64,000 bases of DNA, from the NCBI GenBank assembly GCA_016785225.1, contig JAFBJZ010000735.1:132001-196000 (forward strand). Reading direction: 5' to 3'. The position numbers and the translations under genes were made by a program. The DNA comes from Psettodes erumei. Lineage: Eukaryota; Chordata; Actinopteri; Pleuronectiformes; Psettodidae. Shown one piece after another: positions 1 to 12,505 of the stretch. The first letter of the stretch is position 1, and every line of letters begins with the position of its first letter. The notes beneath the pieces were generated by a model, which was given only the letters and a program-made list of their open reading frames with translations, ran no database searches and had not been told where the DNA came from.

Positions 1-3000
1 AAAAAAAAAAAAACAACACAACTTGATCAGAACCTGGGCGGCCCGTGAAGCAGAAGCAGCAGCAGCAGCCAATGAGAGAGAAGGCCCGGTTCTGGTGAAG
101 CGTGTGATCCTTACATAAGCTGACATCATCAACCTTCAGGAGGCTGCGGTTTGGTCTGTCGCACAACTCGGAGCTAACTTTAAAGACGGGGAGGGGAGGG
201 GGGGGGGGGGGGTTACTGCTCACCAGCTGCCTGATGAAAGCCCAGGGGGTGGGGGGGGGGGGGGGGGTGGTCACATGTCTCTATGACGCCCAACAGAAAT
301 CAAGAGTGCACGTGGAGTCGAGCGAAGCTGGACGACGACGCTGAACGTTTGAACAACAACAAGCTCCTTTGAATTGGCGGCGTCACAAACATCGTGTTTG
401 TTTTGTTAATGGGTGGGGGGGGGGGTTCGCTAGAAGAAGCGTTACACAAAATAAGTTTGTTCGCTTTTTTGTTGTTTTTTTTTAATAAACGGGGGGAAGT
501 GACGGTTTCTTTGTCTCTCGCTGAGAAACGCCAATCTGGGCGGGCGGGCACGTATTTCAAAAACCATTTCAATTTCGAGGAGAGGTGTTCACAAGCTACG
601 CACACACACACACTCAGACACACACTCACGCACATGTGACACAGTTTGAATATCATCACTAACCTGATCCTTGTACTCGTTTGTATAGCGTCAGTCACAC
701 ATTAGGTTTTACGTTTTTTTATATTTACATGGCAAATAAAATGATGTCGTACTGTCTGCCATACTCATTATTATTATTATTATTATTATTTTTGATAATA
801 AGTATAATTCTCGGCATACGTTCAGACTGAGCCGGGTTTCATGGTGCCGCATTTCTTAGGCCGTAATCTCATAACACAAGGACTAGATTATATATGAAAT
901 TCAAGGCTGCCTTCGTGTTAGATTAGCTCTGGATTATATTATGAGTTACTGCGGGTATCTACAAAGCATCACATTAGAAGTGACCGGGAAGCGCCGCGGC
1001 TACTTCCTTAGCCACGCTAACGGAAAAGCTAGCTTCCGCCTCCCCGCTACGATGAGGCGCGCTCCGGCGGTCGTGAGTGCAGGATGGGTGCTGGGTGCTC
1101 TGACTTGACGTTAAACCAGTGTAGTTAGGTATGATGGCAAAAGCGACAACTGCTGTTGTGAGGCAGCTGGTGTTGTGGTAAAAGGTCACACCTGGTTTAA
1201 TCCTGAGAAAGATGGGTCCTGAGAAGAGCTAACAGCCACGCTTCTTTTCCTCTTCCCCAATGACGAGTCTAAACACTAGGGCAGACAGTAGAGGGGCACG
1301 GGTCAAAATCACACAGCCTCTATCCACCTTCAGTCACAGTTAGCATGTTAGCTGGCTAGTTAGCATAGAACAACAGGCACTTCCGGTGGCGCCCGGCGCG
1401 GTTTTTCGCTCCCCGCGACACGACCGACGGCGCCCGGAGCGGCTAGGCCGGGCGCTTCCCTCGGGTACGTCCCAGACCGGACCCGCACCAGGTGCGCAAA
1501 ATCCACCTGAAACCTTTGCGGTAGTACGGGCGTGATCGTTCGGGCCGCCGGGTCCAGAAGAAACCACCGCCGCCCGTGGTTTTCTTCCGCCGGGACGACC
1601 GTGGAAAGATCGGCGAACGTGTCGGGACGGATCGACTCTGACGGAGGCGACGGAGGCCAGTGCAGACAGGCAACACCATGGCTCAGAAAAGACCTGGGTG
1701 GGGCAGGGAGGGCGGGGGCGGGGGGGGCAGCAGAGGGTGAGGAGCCCATGGTTGTCTATTCTCCACCAGCAAAACGAAGACGTGTTAGCTGAGAAAACAA
1801 CAGGTTCAAGTACTGACACACATACTGAGTACCTGGTAGTATCAAAAAAATACCTCGACAGGAAAGAAACACTGCGCTGGGTTCTGATCCAAGAACCGCC
1901 ACACATCTGAACCACGCACTCGGACCTGCTGTACGGGACCGGCGCTGGGGACGGCCGAGCCGAACCCGAGCCCGAGACGTGACGAAACAAAACGTGTGTA
2001 CGCGTTGTGGTAACAGCCCCGACAGCAGAGCACACCATCACAAAACACACACACACACTATAATTCAAGCGTCTGTGCTATAATGAGGCCGAATATAGAT
2101 ATACGTCACGTAGAAGGTGAACTCGACCGCTATCGACAGACGCGTCGGGGCCGAACCTGAGGATTATGGGAAATTAAGTGACATCAGATGAAAATACTGA
2201 GAAGCATCACACAGAAACTGGTGAAGTACATGTTGGTGCCAGGAAGTGAAGGACTATGGAGGGGGTGGGATTAACGTTACTAATCTGGAGAATGATCCAC
2301 CGGTAACACAACTGGCCAGCGCAGGTGAACATTCAGACACACTAAACTACACAACCAACAACACTTTGTCTCCTGTCAAATCAAAGTGAAGTCTCCAGCC
2401 TCCATTTGAGCAGGACTTTCGACGCTAATCTGAAGCATTGGCCAGTAAATGCATCTTCGGCGGCCGAGTGATGTTTTCTGAAGTGGAGTCGTCCGTCAAC
2501 ATGAAGGGAAAAGATGCGACCGTGCAGGTGCAGGAGGAAATAACTATGTCTAAAAAAAAACAAACAAACAAACAAACAAGAGGTATCAGGGTCAACCCTA
2601 AAGAAGCCCTGAGGCTCTTTGTGCGTCAGCGATCAAACCCGAGCTGAACCGCAAAAAACACGCACAAACAAAACCAGCAGAGGACAAAGAAGTGGCGAAT
2701 CAAAAATCAACCTTCATCAAAACTCTGCGAAGAGGAACATCTGTCAAACATGGTTCTGGTTCGGTTCTGGCCCAGGGAACGCCGTCGCCTGCTGGCGAAT
2801 ACGGCGGGTTCAAGTCGTGTCCTGTCAGATAAGGCCGTGACCCACAAACCTGGAAAACATGGCCGCTTAAACCCCCTTTTGTTTTCATCACCGCACACGT
2901 CTGGACTTAAATATCGTGACCGGCGTCGCTCTGACCTCGCCCAACTTTGTCAAATCAAAAAGTCTGCACCGCCTCTTCAAACCCGCGTCTTCGTCTTTAC

Positions 3001-4622
3001 CAAAATACAACCGCTAATAAACTGTTTCCAGTATTTTGGGTCTCGACCACCCATTGGACACAAAGACATTCAGGATATAAGGATGTGTGAATACTGCACA
3101 CTGATTGGTTGGTGAAGGGCTTATCTTCCTCCTGGTTACTTTCTGGGTGAGGTTCCATTTTTTTTTTATCTCATGAATAAACCTATAAATAGCTGCCACA
3201 GTTAATGACTGACCTACAGTAAAATGAGTCTGCAGAATCGTGCATCGCTCTCTCTCTGTCCCAGCAAATAAACGTTAACGCCAACGCGATACGGAGCGTG
3301 GGATTAAATATCAACCAAGACGTTACACAGACCAACAAAATCTGAGACAGAGCTGCAACCGCTTCCCTGGATTCAGTCAGACAGGAGCGCTCGACGTGTC
3401 GGCGTTTTAGCAAACAAAAGCTTCTCAGGTGGAAGAGGCGTGAACTGGGCCCAGCCCGGTGGCCCGGTCCACCTGGCGGAGGTGGGACTAGAGGCAGGGG
3501 AACCCGCTGCAGAGCGTCTGACGGCGAATGTCTTCACGCTAAACGTCAGATACGACGATTATGACGATTTTGACCCCTTGCGCCTGTAAACCTGCTCAAA
3601 TTGAAGCTGAGACTCGACACGTCAACAAGGCGCCGACGCCTCAAAACGCCGCCGGTTCTACCGCGGGAACATTTGGTCACCGTTCCATGTACGACTCCGG
3701 GTTTGCATGTCGCCGTACCGTCACTGAGCGTGGATGGAGGTCGGGCTGCGGCCACTACACCCGCTGGTAAAAACGTGCCCCCCCCTTGCCCCCTGCCCCC
3801 CAGCTTTAACTTCACCAACTGTTGCCTGTCTGCAAAGGCTCACACCATGATGACCAGGTGCGAACACGTGACATCACAGAATCGCGTCGCCGGTTCTCCG
3901 GCCAGAATCCATCACGGAGGAAGTGGACCGCGCCACCCCGCGACCTTCAGGGTGCATGGGAACCAGTTTAAGGAAGTTACGGACATTTTTTTTTTTTTGT
4001 TTGTGACCGGGGATCTGAGTGACAACAGATTATACATCACGGATGCTGGAGGAAAGGCAGCAGCACTCGCCCTTTAACTCGCCGATGGGCGACACTTGTT
4101 CTCACCCTGACGTGGAAGTGAAAGTCGTGGGAGATGACGCAGACGTCGATCGTGTTGGTTTTAGCTTTGACGAGACAGTGAGACTGGATAACGGTTCAGT
4201 GGAGGTTTGACTTTCCAGTGCAGCACCGCAAAAGATTTTGTCCTGTTAAGAGTTTGGTACCACGAGTGCAGCGCTTTTCATTTCTCTGTACTCAGGACAG
4301 ATTCAAACAGAACCCTCTCCTCATCACGTCATGGGTTGTTGTTGTTGTTGTTGTTGTGTGTAGAGATCAGGCATGACGTTTTGTGCTGTTTGCAGACCGA
4401 CAAAAACGTGCCAATTCCAAGGTCTTTTCTGAAGCAGCACGGCCGCTGAACGAGGCAGGAAGTACAGCTATGACATCATCACGGAAAACTACGTTTGCAG
4501 GTCATCTTGGGATTAGGAGTGTGGAGTTATCGTGGCTACCGTGACATGCAGCTTTCTACCAACGACTACTGACCTTGGACAGTCCATACTTACAGTAGGT
4601 ACAGGAGCCGGACAGGTCTTAC
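1..4622. other. csnk1a1 intron 4 (part) or more; no exon recognised
   Basis: The donor of csnk1a1 exon 4 lies just right of this stretch, so on the minus strand it reads as intron 4. I searched by eye for the next kinase exons (the DFG segment, the substrate-loop region, and the optional L insert) and found none, so they should lie left of the window. The stretch holds poly-G/poly-A tracts (about 199-210, 250-267, 415-425), an ATT run near 770-790, and a CpG-dense patch at about 1380-1660. Open frames here are short or G/C driven and look non-coding. Confidence 0.6.
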
Positions 4623-4925
4623 CTTATTACAGTGACGGCCAATGCCCATGAGAAAGTTGTCTGGTTTGATGTCTCTGTGGATGAAGTTCTTTGTGTGTAC
4701 ATACTCAATTCTGCTGATCATCTGGAGACGGAGAGAAGGCGGCGGTTAAATCTCCCACAGTTGGCCGAGACAGTGAAGCAGCATGCACGACATCACACAG
4801 TTACACTTGTGCTTTCCTGCTATGAGATGCAGCAGAATAAAAAGAAGCTGATTCAGCAGACCGGATCCAGGTCCAACCCACGCTTTGCATTTAGCTCCTC
4901 GGGCCCATTCACAACACTACAGAGA

Positions 4926-4965
<40 letters not shown>

Positions 4966-6499
4966 TGTGTGTGTGTTAGCTACCTGGTCTGCCAGCATGA
5001 GGACCGTCTTCATGGTGAAGCGGCGAGAGCAGAAATTGAACAAGTCCTCCAGACTGGGTCCCAGCAGGTCCATGACTAGGACGTTGTAGTCTTTCTCTTG
5101 GCCATACCACCTGGGGACACACAACAGGGCGGGTTCATTGTCGGTCGCCTGAACGTACGACACACACGTTTGTGTTGTTTTATTGGTACATGGAGGGAAC
5201 TACCAGCTGCTAAAGGGGCTCAAATATAAAACTTCTCAAACATTTCATAATCGTTTCCCAGCAGTCCGCATGTTGGAGGACGAGATACCAAACCCCCAAA
5301 ACTGTCCCACCGGTTGTTTGCATGGTGGTTAGGACAACAAAGTGTGATATATATGCAGGTTATTTACCGCAGAACACGCTCTAAATAGAAAGCTCCCGAT
5401 TGGTGCGAGGATTTACACCACCGGGACCAGCTCGTTCATTTGTTTCACGTCACATTAACCTAAATCTAAGTTGGTCGACAGCGAGGGGGGTACACGTGTT
5501 GTCTCCTACAACACGAACACAGTTCTGCACCTCCTGAAACCAACCGAGAGACTGTGGGGCAGCGTGTGAACTGCGTGCTCAACACAACACCCCCACAGAG
5601 CAGAACTACAACTCATAAAGTGCCTTCAACAAGCCTCAGAGCGGAGGAGTGACAAATACAGTCGCAAGGACGACAAATTCCTGCTTATTCGGGACAACGA
5701 CTGGTTGTCCTGCGGGAACAGGGACGGCCCAGTTTTCTCAGATTAGAAAACGAGATGCACAATGACGTGTGCTCAACTCAATTACTTCTTCTTCGCTCGG
5801 TACAAATGTTGCGTGATCCTGCATTGGGCAATTACCAGCGAGACAACGGCCCAACCCCTCCTCACCCAACCGTGTTAAATGTGTTAAACCTGGACACCCA
5901 GGTGCGCCGAAATGTGGGCGAACGGGAGGATTAGCTGCTTAAAACGGCAGCTCCAGAAGTGTCGAGTCAGCGTGGAAAGGTAGAAAGGTGTTGACTGTAA
6001 GTCAAGTTGAAGTGAGAGTGGAGGAGGGGCAGCAGGAACAGCAGGTCGGACAGGCTCGAACAAGACTCTCCGTCGCAACGCGAAGCCCGCAGCGCCGAGA
6101 CTCATCCAGCAGCCGCTGCCTGGGTTTCGGCGAAGGCGGAAAAAGTTTGTGGAAAAGCCACCGTCTAATGATTCCTACTGTTCATCGTCCTCAGAGGAAA
6201 TAAAAAGGCTGCCACTTTCTTTCTGCAAAAGCTACACGGCAAACAAATCTGATTCTGCTCCCTGAGCTCCACATTCCCCCTGATCACAAGTTATTGCTAC
6301 TAGCACTGCCTCCCATTAGTCACGGCGACGCTCGCTTTACAACCCCATTATTAAGAACTCACTTCCTGGTGCCTGCAACGAGTCTTTCGAGGTGCCAGCT
6401 CTGGGACTTTTCAATGGCGCGCACAAAAACGCACAACTGGCGATCGAGCCATGTGTGATGACAGGGGTTACCTTACAGGGTAGCTCTAATGTGTAAAGA

Positions 6500-6537
<38 letters not shown>

Positions 6538-8424
6538 AGCTCAGGTTTCAACCATGCTTCAGCAGCCCCGCAGTCATTGTCTGTTTTCAGCCATGTGCCA
6601 GCTGGACGGTATACTGTATATGGCAGTGCATGTTAGCGCTGTTAGCCACATATAGAACAGGGGAGGAAAATCAACACCGGCCAAATGCTTGTATTTCCTG
6701 TTTCGCTGTCAGCTGCTCTGTGGAGCGTGCAGGACTCGGCCTCCCAACAACCAGAGGACGGGGGTGTAAACTGATTAACTGTACGACTGTTAATGTGCGC
6801 TTTTCTTGATTTAAAAAAAAAACTTGCACATTAGCTCATTTAGTAGTGATTTAAAAAATTTAAAAAAGGTACAAAGATACAACACAACATGCAACTGTAA
6901 TAATGCTGACTAATGCGGACCAAAACCTTCTGTAATGCTGGAATTATAACAAAAATTAAATAATGGTATTTATCTTTAGCCGTCAAAAGAATTGAAATTA
7001 ATATAATAACAGGAAGGATTTGAAGATTTTTTTTAGACTTTTGGCAGATATAAATCTTACGTACTACCCCTCTTCATTGTTATTCATTTCAATGCCACAT
7101 TATTTCTCGTCACCGTTGGGACGCGCGTGTACTACTTCCGTGTTGCGGCGTGCACGCGACAACACCTGCACAGCTCACAGAGCAGGCCACGGTCACAAAC
7201 CTGCTGTCATGGTGCGGTGCACGCAGGTGAACGGACAAGACGCCAGGTGCACGTGCGCGCCCGCGAGCGTGTTGTGACAGCCGCTTCCACGCGCGTGCAT
7301 CCCACGGTCGGGCCCGCGCAACGCCGCCACATGCCCCTCTCTCGTCACACACACACACGCACAATTCAACACAACAAACAACAGTTGCGTGACCCATCGC
7401 GGCGTAGGAAGGGCCACGCAACCGCCGCGGTGTCACGCGCCGACAACACGCGCACGCGAGCGAGCGCGCGCGCGCTCCGTGGGACTCGGGGATTGTTGTT
7501 TTTCCGCGTCTGCGCTCCGCCGCCATTTTCTAGCAGGGCAGAGGAAGACATGTTGGGAGCTAACACAACAAAAGAGGAGCGGCCATTTCCGACCGCACAG
7601 TTGTGCTTTTTCCTCGCCCTCGCCCAGCTGGCAGTCGCGGTAAATGTGCGGTCAACAACAAAAAAACAAAAAAAACAAAAACACTAAAAACAAAACTGAC
7701 GCATAAAGTGAAAACACGGCGGGGGTTGTGAAAGTAGATCGTCACCAGAACCGATTGAGTGACGTTACTCCCGATTAGCAGGCCTAATGCTAACAAGGTT
7801 ACTGCCGCTTATTTTATTTATTTTTTTGCCCCCAAAGCAACTCATACCTCACGGATATCGGGGAATAACGACTTAACGTGTCAGCACAGATTATAAAACG
7901 TCGCCACTTACCTGATATGTGGGATCCCGACACCCCCTTGTAGGATTTTGTACAGCTTGCTTTCGTATAACAACTGTGGATGTCTGGCTTTCTGTGACTC
8001 CAGTTTTACAGCTACCTCCTGAAATTAAAAACACGACACACACACACACACAAGGTGACATGTTTATTTTTTCGGTATTCACATTCCCTGTATGCACTGC
8101 GACACGTACAGAAAGAGACAAATAGAGCTTGAGCCAATTCAATTTGAGAAGCCACACACGGCTGCTAACATAGAAAGCTGTGTTGCAACCTGCCTCACAC
8201 ACACTGTGTGTTTTTTTTCAACCCGATGTATTCTTGTAGAACTTTCTACCAAGTTCCCTCAAGAAAAAAACAGAAGTGCACGCGTCGATGCAGTTAATTA
8301 CCTCTCCATTTGTGATGTTGATGGCCAGGTATATGTCGCCGAAAGATCCCGATCCGATTTTTCTGACCAGCTTGTATTTTCCACCGACAATGAATTCGGC
8401 TTTGGAGCCACTGCTGCTCGCCAT
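4623..8424 (-). CDS. csnk1a1: Casein kinase I alpha, first four coding exons (partial)
   Basis: Serine/threonine kinase that primes beta-catenin for degradation in Wnt signalling and acts in many other pathways, in cytosol and nucleus. Coding exons (minus order): 8424-8302, 8018-7912, 5110-4984, 4721-4623; phases 0, 2, 0, 0 join cleanly. The start ATG at 8424 gives MASSSGSKAEFIVGGKYKL. The glycine-rich loop IGSGSFGDIY and the ATP lysine region (VAVKLES) are followed by GGVGIPHI and then, after a spliced Arg codon, WYGQEKDYNVLVMDLLG. Exon 4 holds the catalytic loop HRDIKPDNFLMGIG. Sequence is near identical to the vertebrate protein, so the family call is secure. The C-terminal half (DFG motif onward) is outside the window. 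A (TG)n tract (4929-4976) sits within about 10 bases of the exon 3 donor. An in-frame GTG upstream (8436) is not used; the ATG fits known family starts. Confidence 0.95.
4929..4976. repeat. (TG)n microsatellite beside csnk1a1 exon 3 donor
   Basis: An almost pure TG run with one CG interruption ends about seven bases from the exon 3 splice donor (minus strand donor at 4983). On the transcript it reads as (CA)n immediately inside the intron, a position where CA repeats can act as splicing enhancers or silencers. Confidence 0.9.
5111..7911. other. csnk1a1 intron 2 with an internal CpG-rich island
   Basis: Intron between coding exons 2 and 3. It contains a (TG)n run at 6502-6534, A/T-rich sequence at 6800-7030, and a sharply CpG-dense block at about 7110-7640. 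That block includes several CGCG runs and, on the plus strand, a YY1-like GCCGCCATTTTC at about 7517-7528. No conserved exon was recognised; the 186-codon plus-strand frame across the island has no recognisable domain and is probably a compositional artefact. Confidence 0.55.
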
Positions 8425-9060
8425 AATATCCACCAAACGACGATTTCCAACCGATTCACTTTAGGAAATTCTGTGTGGCAGTCTGGCCCGATTGTCAGCA
8501 GATCATACAGAGTCCTGGGTGTCCACTCGGTGGCGATGACGGTGATTCGGGACTCGCAGTCACTCCAAATAATATTCTCGACAACAAACAAAACGAGCAA
8601 GTTGGAAAATAAGATTTCTCCTGGCGTTATTCCCTTTATTCATAGGCTACCGGCTACAAGGGGCTTCTGCGTTAAGATTAAAAAAAAAACCTCCACCGAG
8701 AGACGCAGAACTGCCGTGTCAGTATCGAAATATATACATCCAAAGCTAAATCCGAAAAAAAAACCTCACGGCCTTCAACAACCGCCCAGCTACCTCGAAG
8801 TAGCAGCTAGTCGAATCTAACGTCGGCTAACGTTAGCATCAAGCTAACGCTGTCGCAAGGACCACCGCGGAAAAAAAACCCTCCGGACCTCCTCCGCGCT
8901 GAGGGGCATAAAAAAATGGCGTTTTTTCGATCGCGCCTCCGATGGTATCGTCGCCCTAACGATCTTTTCGGTCCTCTTCGGTCGTTTTTTTAGACGTAAT
9001 TCGAGGGTCGCGGCCGTCCGTACAAGGCTCAACCCACTCACTCCGCCATCTTGTCTTCTC
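8425..9060 (-). promoter_or_regulatory. csnk1a1 5'UTR and likely core promoter
   Basis: Upstream of the csnk1a1 ATG on the minus strand. The distal end (8820-9060) is CpG-rich and contains CCGCCATCTTG at 9043-9053, which on the minus strand reads CAAGATGGCGG, the YY1 consensus typical of housekeeping promoters near the start site. No TATA box was seen. The exact transcription start is not determinable here; a YY1 site of this kind usually lies within tens of bases of the start. Confidence 0.5.
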
Positions 9061-10721
9061 TACCCTTTCTCTCAGCTGGTTTCCGTTGGAGGCGATTAGC
9101 TAAGGTTAGATAGCCCGGGACCCCTTCATGTGCTGTCGGAAATTATATAACCAATACGCATAAACCCGTGTCATACTTATCCCAGTTGTGGCTGAACGGA
9201 TGGGAGGTTCTTTAATATATCCACCTTGGGGCCAATCAGCAACTGCAAGTGTAAAAAGTGGTTCATTTAATTCAGGTATCGTCGGTAAATAGAATGCAAA
9301 TAGTAGCAGCCTATGCATACTCCACGGTGTGTAGTTATTCTGTTTTGTGCATTTGCCATATTGTCAGTTTTTTTGCCCACGACATTTTTGTGTATAATAT
9401 TTTTTTAAAAATGGGGAACCCATCAAAATCGCTTTAGGCCATGCAATTTCTTGTACATAATCTTTATTTTATGTCACGTTCGACCGCAGAGCCTGAATGC
9501 ACCCACAGGTGGCATTTACGACTGACGTGAGACCGTGCGTCATGTCTCTGCCGTTACCAACGTTTACGGGCAGTCCCCGCTGCATGCAGCACATCTAGAA
9601 TGAACTATAGGTCAACGCTGTTTTGCATCTGACTTCACTTATTAGTGTAAATATGTGACACGACACACGGTAAAAGAGGCTGATTTACAACCAGAGTCTA
9701 AGGCTACACGGCCATCCTGGAACAGCATGTGAATGTTTCCAAGTCGGGGAGGTTTTTCCTGTTCTTCTCATTCTGCCGACGCTGCGTGAATGGAACACAA
9801 GGGTGGGGGCCACAGCGGTGTGGGCATGTTGCTTCAGGTACAGGTGAGAAAATCAAACAAAATGCGGAAACACCAGTTTGGGCGTTGGATCTGTGAGATT
9901 TGATGGGTCGTCAGACATTGCAACACAGCTGAACAGTTTGTTATAACATACGTCAGTGCCCCCCCCCCCTTTAACACTGAGATCTGCTATAGTTAAGACC
10001 CCCCTCCCCCCCACCCCACCCCCCAATCTGCTTGTTTACACTGAACCAAATGAGGCAGCATTTTGCAACTACTGTGTAATTTTATCAACTGGCTCTGTGT
10101 CTCAGCTGCCCCAGCAGAAGGGAGGAACAATCCCCCCCACCGCCACCATTCCAGGCTCATAGCCTTTATACAGAATGGGAGGCGGAATAAAGGCCCGACA
10201 TTCCTGCCCGGAACAGGCTGTTAGAAAAGAAAATTAAAAAAAAAAAAAAAAAAAAGCAGGGAGGGACAAAGGGCAGGATCTTAGAAAGTCCTGAGGAACA
10301 CCTACCACCTAAAATGTAATCATACTATTACGAGAATCAATATGATTAATTAGAATGTCGTAATCACGTAGCATATGTAACAATTGCATTACTATTACAT
10401 GTCATAATTACAGTTTATTAGTGTGTAACTCTATAATGTAAACACCGTATTGAGTACAAACACCCCAGAGTAAATTTAGGCATTCAGTAGCCTAATAAAT
10501 GCTACACACAGAATAGACACGAAATACAAACATGTTGTGTGTTCCTGAGCTGTCGATACTACAGTACGCCGCATGCTGTTTGGTGCGCGGTGGAGAGAAT
10601 CCAGTGCATGTCACCTGGTCTTTGCAGCAGCCAGTCACAGGGCAGCTTCAGCCAGTTTGGCAGGTGGGTGAGTATCAGGAAAAGCTCACGTGTGAAACGC
10701 ACGGCCGTTGCCCTCACAAAC
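9061..10721. other. Intergenic: csnk1a1 promoter to spink
   Basis: About 1.7 kb between divergently placed genes. It holds A/T-rich unique-looking sequence, a C-rich stretch at 9960-10025 and an A-tract at 10227-10255. A 70-codon minus-strand frame at 9106-9318 has no recognisable domain. I saw no convincing exon or RNA gene. Confidence 0.5.
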
Positions 10722-12445
10722 ATGTTCCACACGCTGGAAGCCATGAAGCTGGTTGTGCTGCTGTGTTCTGTCCTGCTGCTCTCTGTCTCCGGTGAGTCCA
10801 GGTTCAACTTATGATGACAAGAAATTGTTTAGTCTCATTTTCTGCTTCTTTCCCCCTTTTAACCACTAATGGTTTGCAGAAAGTTTGGGAAGTTTCCTCT
10901 TGTTGTGACTAAAAATGGCTGTCTAGAATAATGACGAGAATAACAACCTGAAATAGATGAAAAACTATCACCCTGCTGGTAGTTTTGCTTTGTTGTTTTA
11001 TTCTGAGAAGATCAGAGAAATCCTAAAATCTTGTTAAGAGACAAAATGATTGTTTGAGATAGAATTTGTTTCGTCACTGTTCAGATGTTGTAATGTGTAA
11101 TCACAGTGTAATCTAAATTCATTTAGATTCATCTGAAGGAATAATCTGCTCATCTTCTTTTTTATGTAACAGGAAAGTAACGTCAACGTGCATCGTCATG
11201 ATCACATAAAATCGGCCTGCGAAATCAAACTGAAGTGAGACGAAAGGTTGTTTAATTGTTTTTTGGTTTTTTTTAATTAAAAAAAGAAACAGACTGCAAT
11301 GAGATGACTGAGTTTTCAAAACTCTGTACGACCTTAACTGTTATGGGTCATTTTTCCACAGCTGCGGCTCAGACGTCATCTTCTCATGGCTGATTAGAAC
11401 TTGTTTAAGCAGCCGTGCTGATTTACCAGCGAAACGGGGCACAGATACCACAACATGCAACCTCAGAACAGATTATTAAGAATCCTACACACAGATACGA
11501 ACAGATAACGGTGCCAGAAACCACAGTGGTTTGTCCCCAGAGTCTCACGGTCAGAATACTGGTCCTGTAAGCACCACAACTTATTTTACTGGGAATAAAG
11601 TTGAGCTGCGGTTTCACACGACTGAAGTAAAACACAAAGAGCAGAACAAAACAAAAGGACGTTAAGAGGAAAGTGGCAGGATGGACCACTTCCCCCTGGA
11701 CAAAAAAAAACAAGTTACATTCTCACATAATGGACTTGTTTTTAGTGAGAGGGGATTTTACATTTGTGTGTGTGCATATTTGGAATATAAGCATAATATC
11801 AGCTGTGACAGGGGGGTGAGGAGACACCTACCCACGCAGGAACTACCAGAGACTACTACCGACCACTGAGTGTTCGCACAATAATGTAGTAGTGACTACT
11901 GAGTCCGGTTTGTGTGTCTGTGAATAGTCCAGTCCCAAGAGGGCGAGACTGAGGCTCAGCTTCCAGACAGTGAGGAGAGGATGACGCCTGACGCTCCTGA
12001 GCAAGAACCTGAACCCAGAGAGGTGAGACTCCTGGCTCTGATCAGATTATATAGCTTTAATATCATTTGTTGCTTACTGCTAAAATAAAAAGGGGCTCTG
12101 TTGCTATAGGGGTGGACAGAATAACAGAAACACCTGAGTGTCTAATCAATAATCATGTGACCCATGTGTGTCCAGCCTGCCTGTGAGAGGTTTGGAGAAA
12201 TGTGCACCAAGGAGTACAATCCAGTGTGTGGCACCGATGGAAAGACCTACAGCACCGAGTGTACTCTCTGCCGGACCAGGCACGTGACGCACATCAAAAC
12301 ACTTACGAACACACAGGCGCGCGGGCTGCACATGTTGCGCATACGCGTGAGTCAAACCACGACGTGCTCATAAAAATGTTCTGTTTCTTCCTGCAGAATA
12401 GGGAAGAACGTGAGGGTGGCGTACGACGGGCCATGCCGAGTGTAG
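10722..12445 (+). CDS. Secreted Kazal-type serine protease inhibitor (SPINK-like)
   Basis: Exons 10722-10791, 11928-12022, 12176-12279, 12397-12445; 105 codons from ATG 10722, or 98 from ATG 10743, which begins a clean signal peptide (MKLVVLLCSVLLLSVS). Exon 2 encodes an acidic Glu/Gln/Pro-rich spacer. Exons 3-4 encode one Kazal domain with six Cys in the canonical spacing C-x6-C-x7-C-x10-C-x2-C-x15-C and the hallmark CGTDGKTY. By analogy with SPINK1 the reactive P1 residue is the Lys of C-T-K-E, predicting trypsin-like targets. Intron 3 must begin with GC (CCAG|GCACGT): this is the only junction near the exon end that keeps the sixth Cys in frame and it matches the GC-donor consensus. Which SPINK paralogue this is cannot be told. 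Function is inferred from the domain. Confidence 0.88.
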
Positions 12446-12499
12446 ACGACACAGACACACATATTTCTTAATGTGTAATAGGCAGGTCTGTTCCTACTC

Positions 12500-12505
12500 A
12501 ATAAA
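12500..12505 (+). promoter_or_regulatory. Polyadenylation signal of the Kazal inhibitor gene
   Basis: A canonical AATAAA 55 bases after the stop codon, giving a very short 3'UTR as is common for small secreted inhibitors. Confidence 0.7.

Noticed and set aside
7127..7687. 186-codon plus-strand frame in csnk1a1 intron 2
   Set aside because: Coincides with the CpG island, is Arg/Thr/His-rich, has no domain and no splice support.
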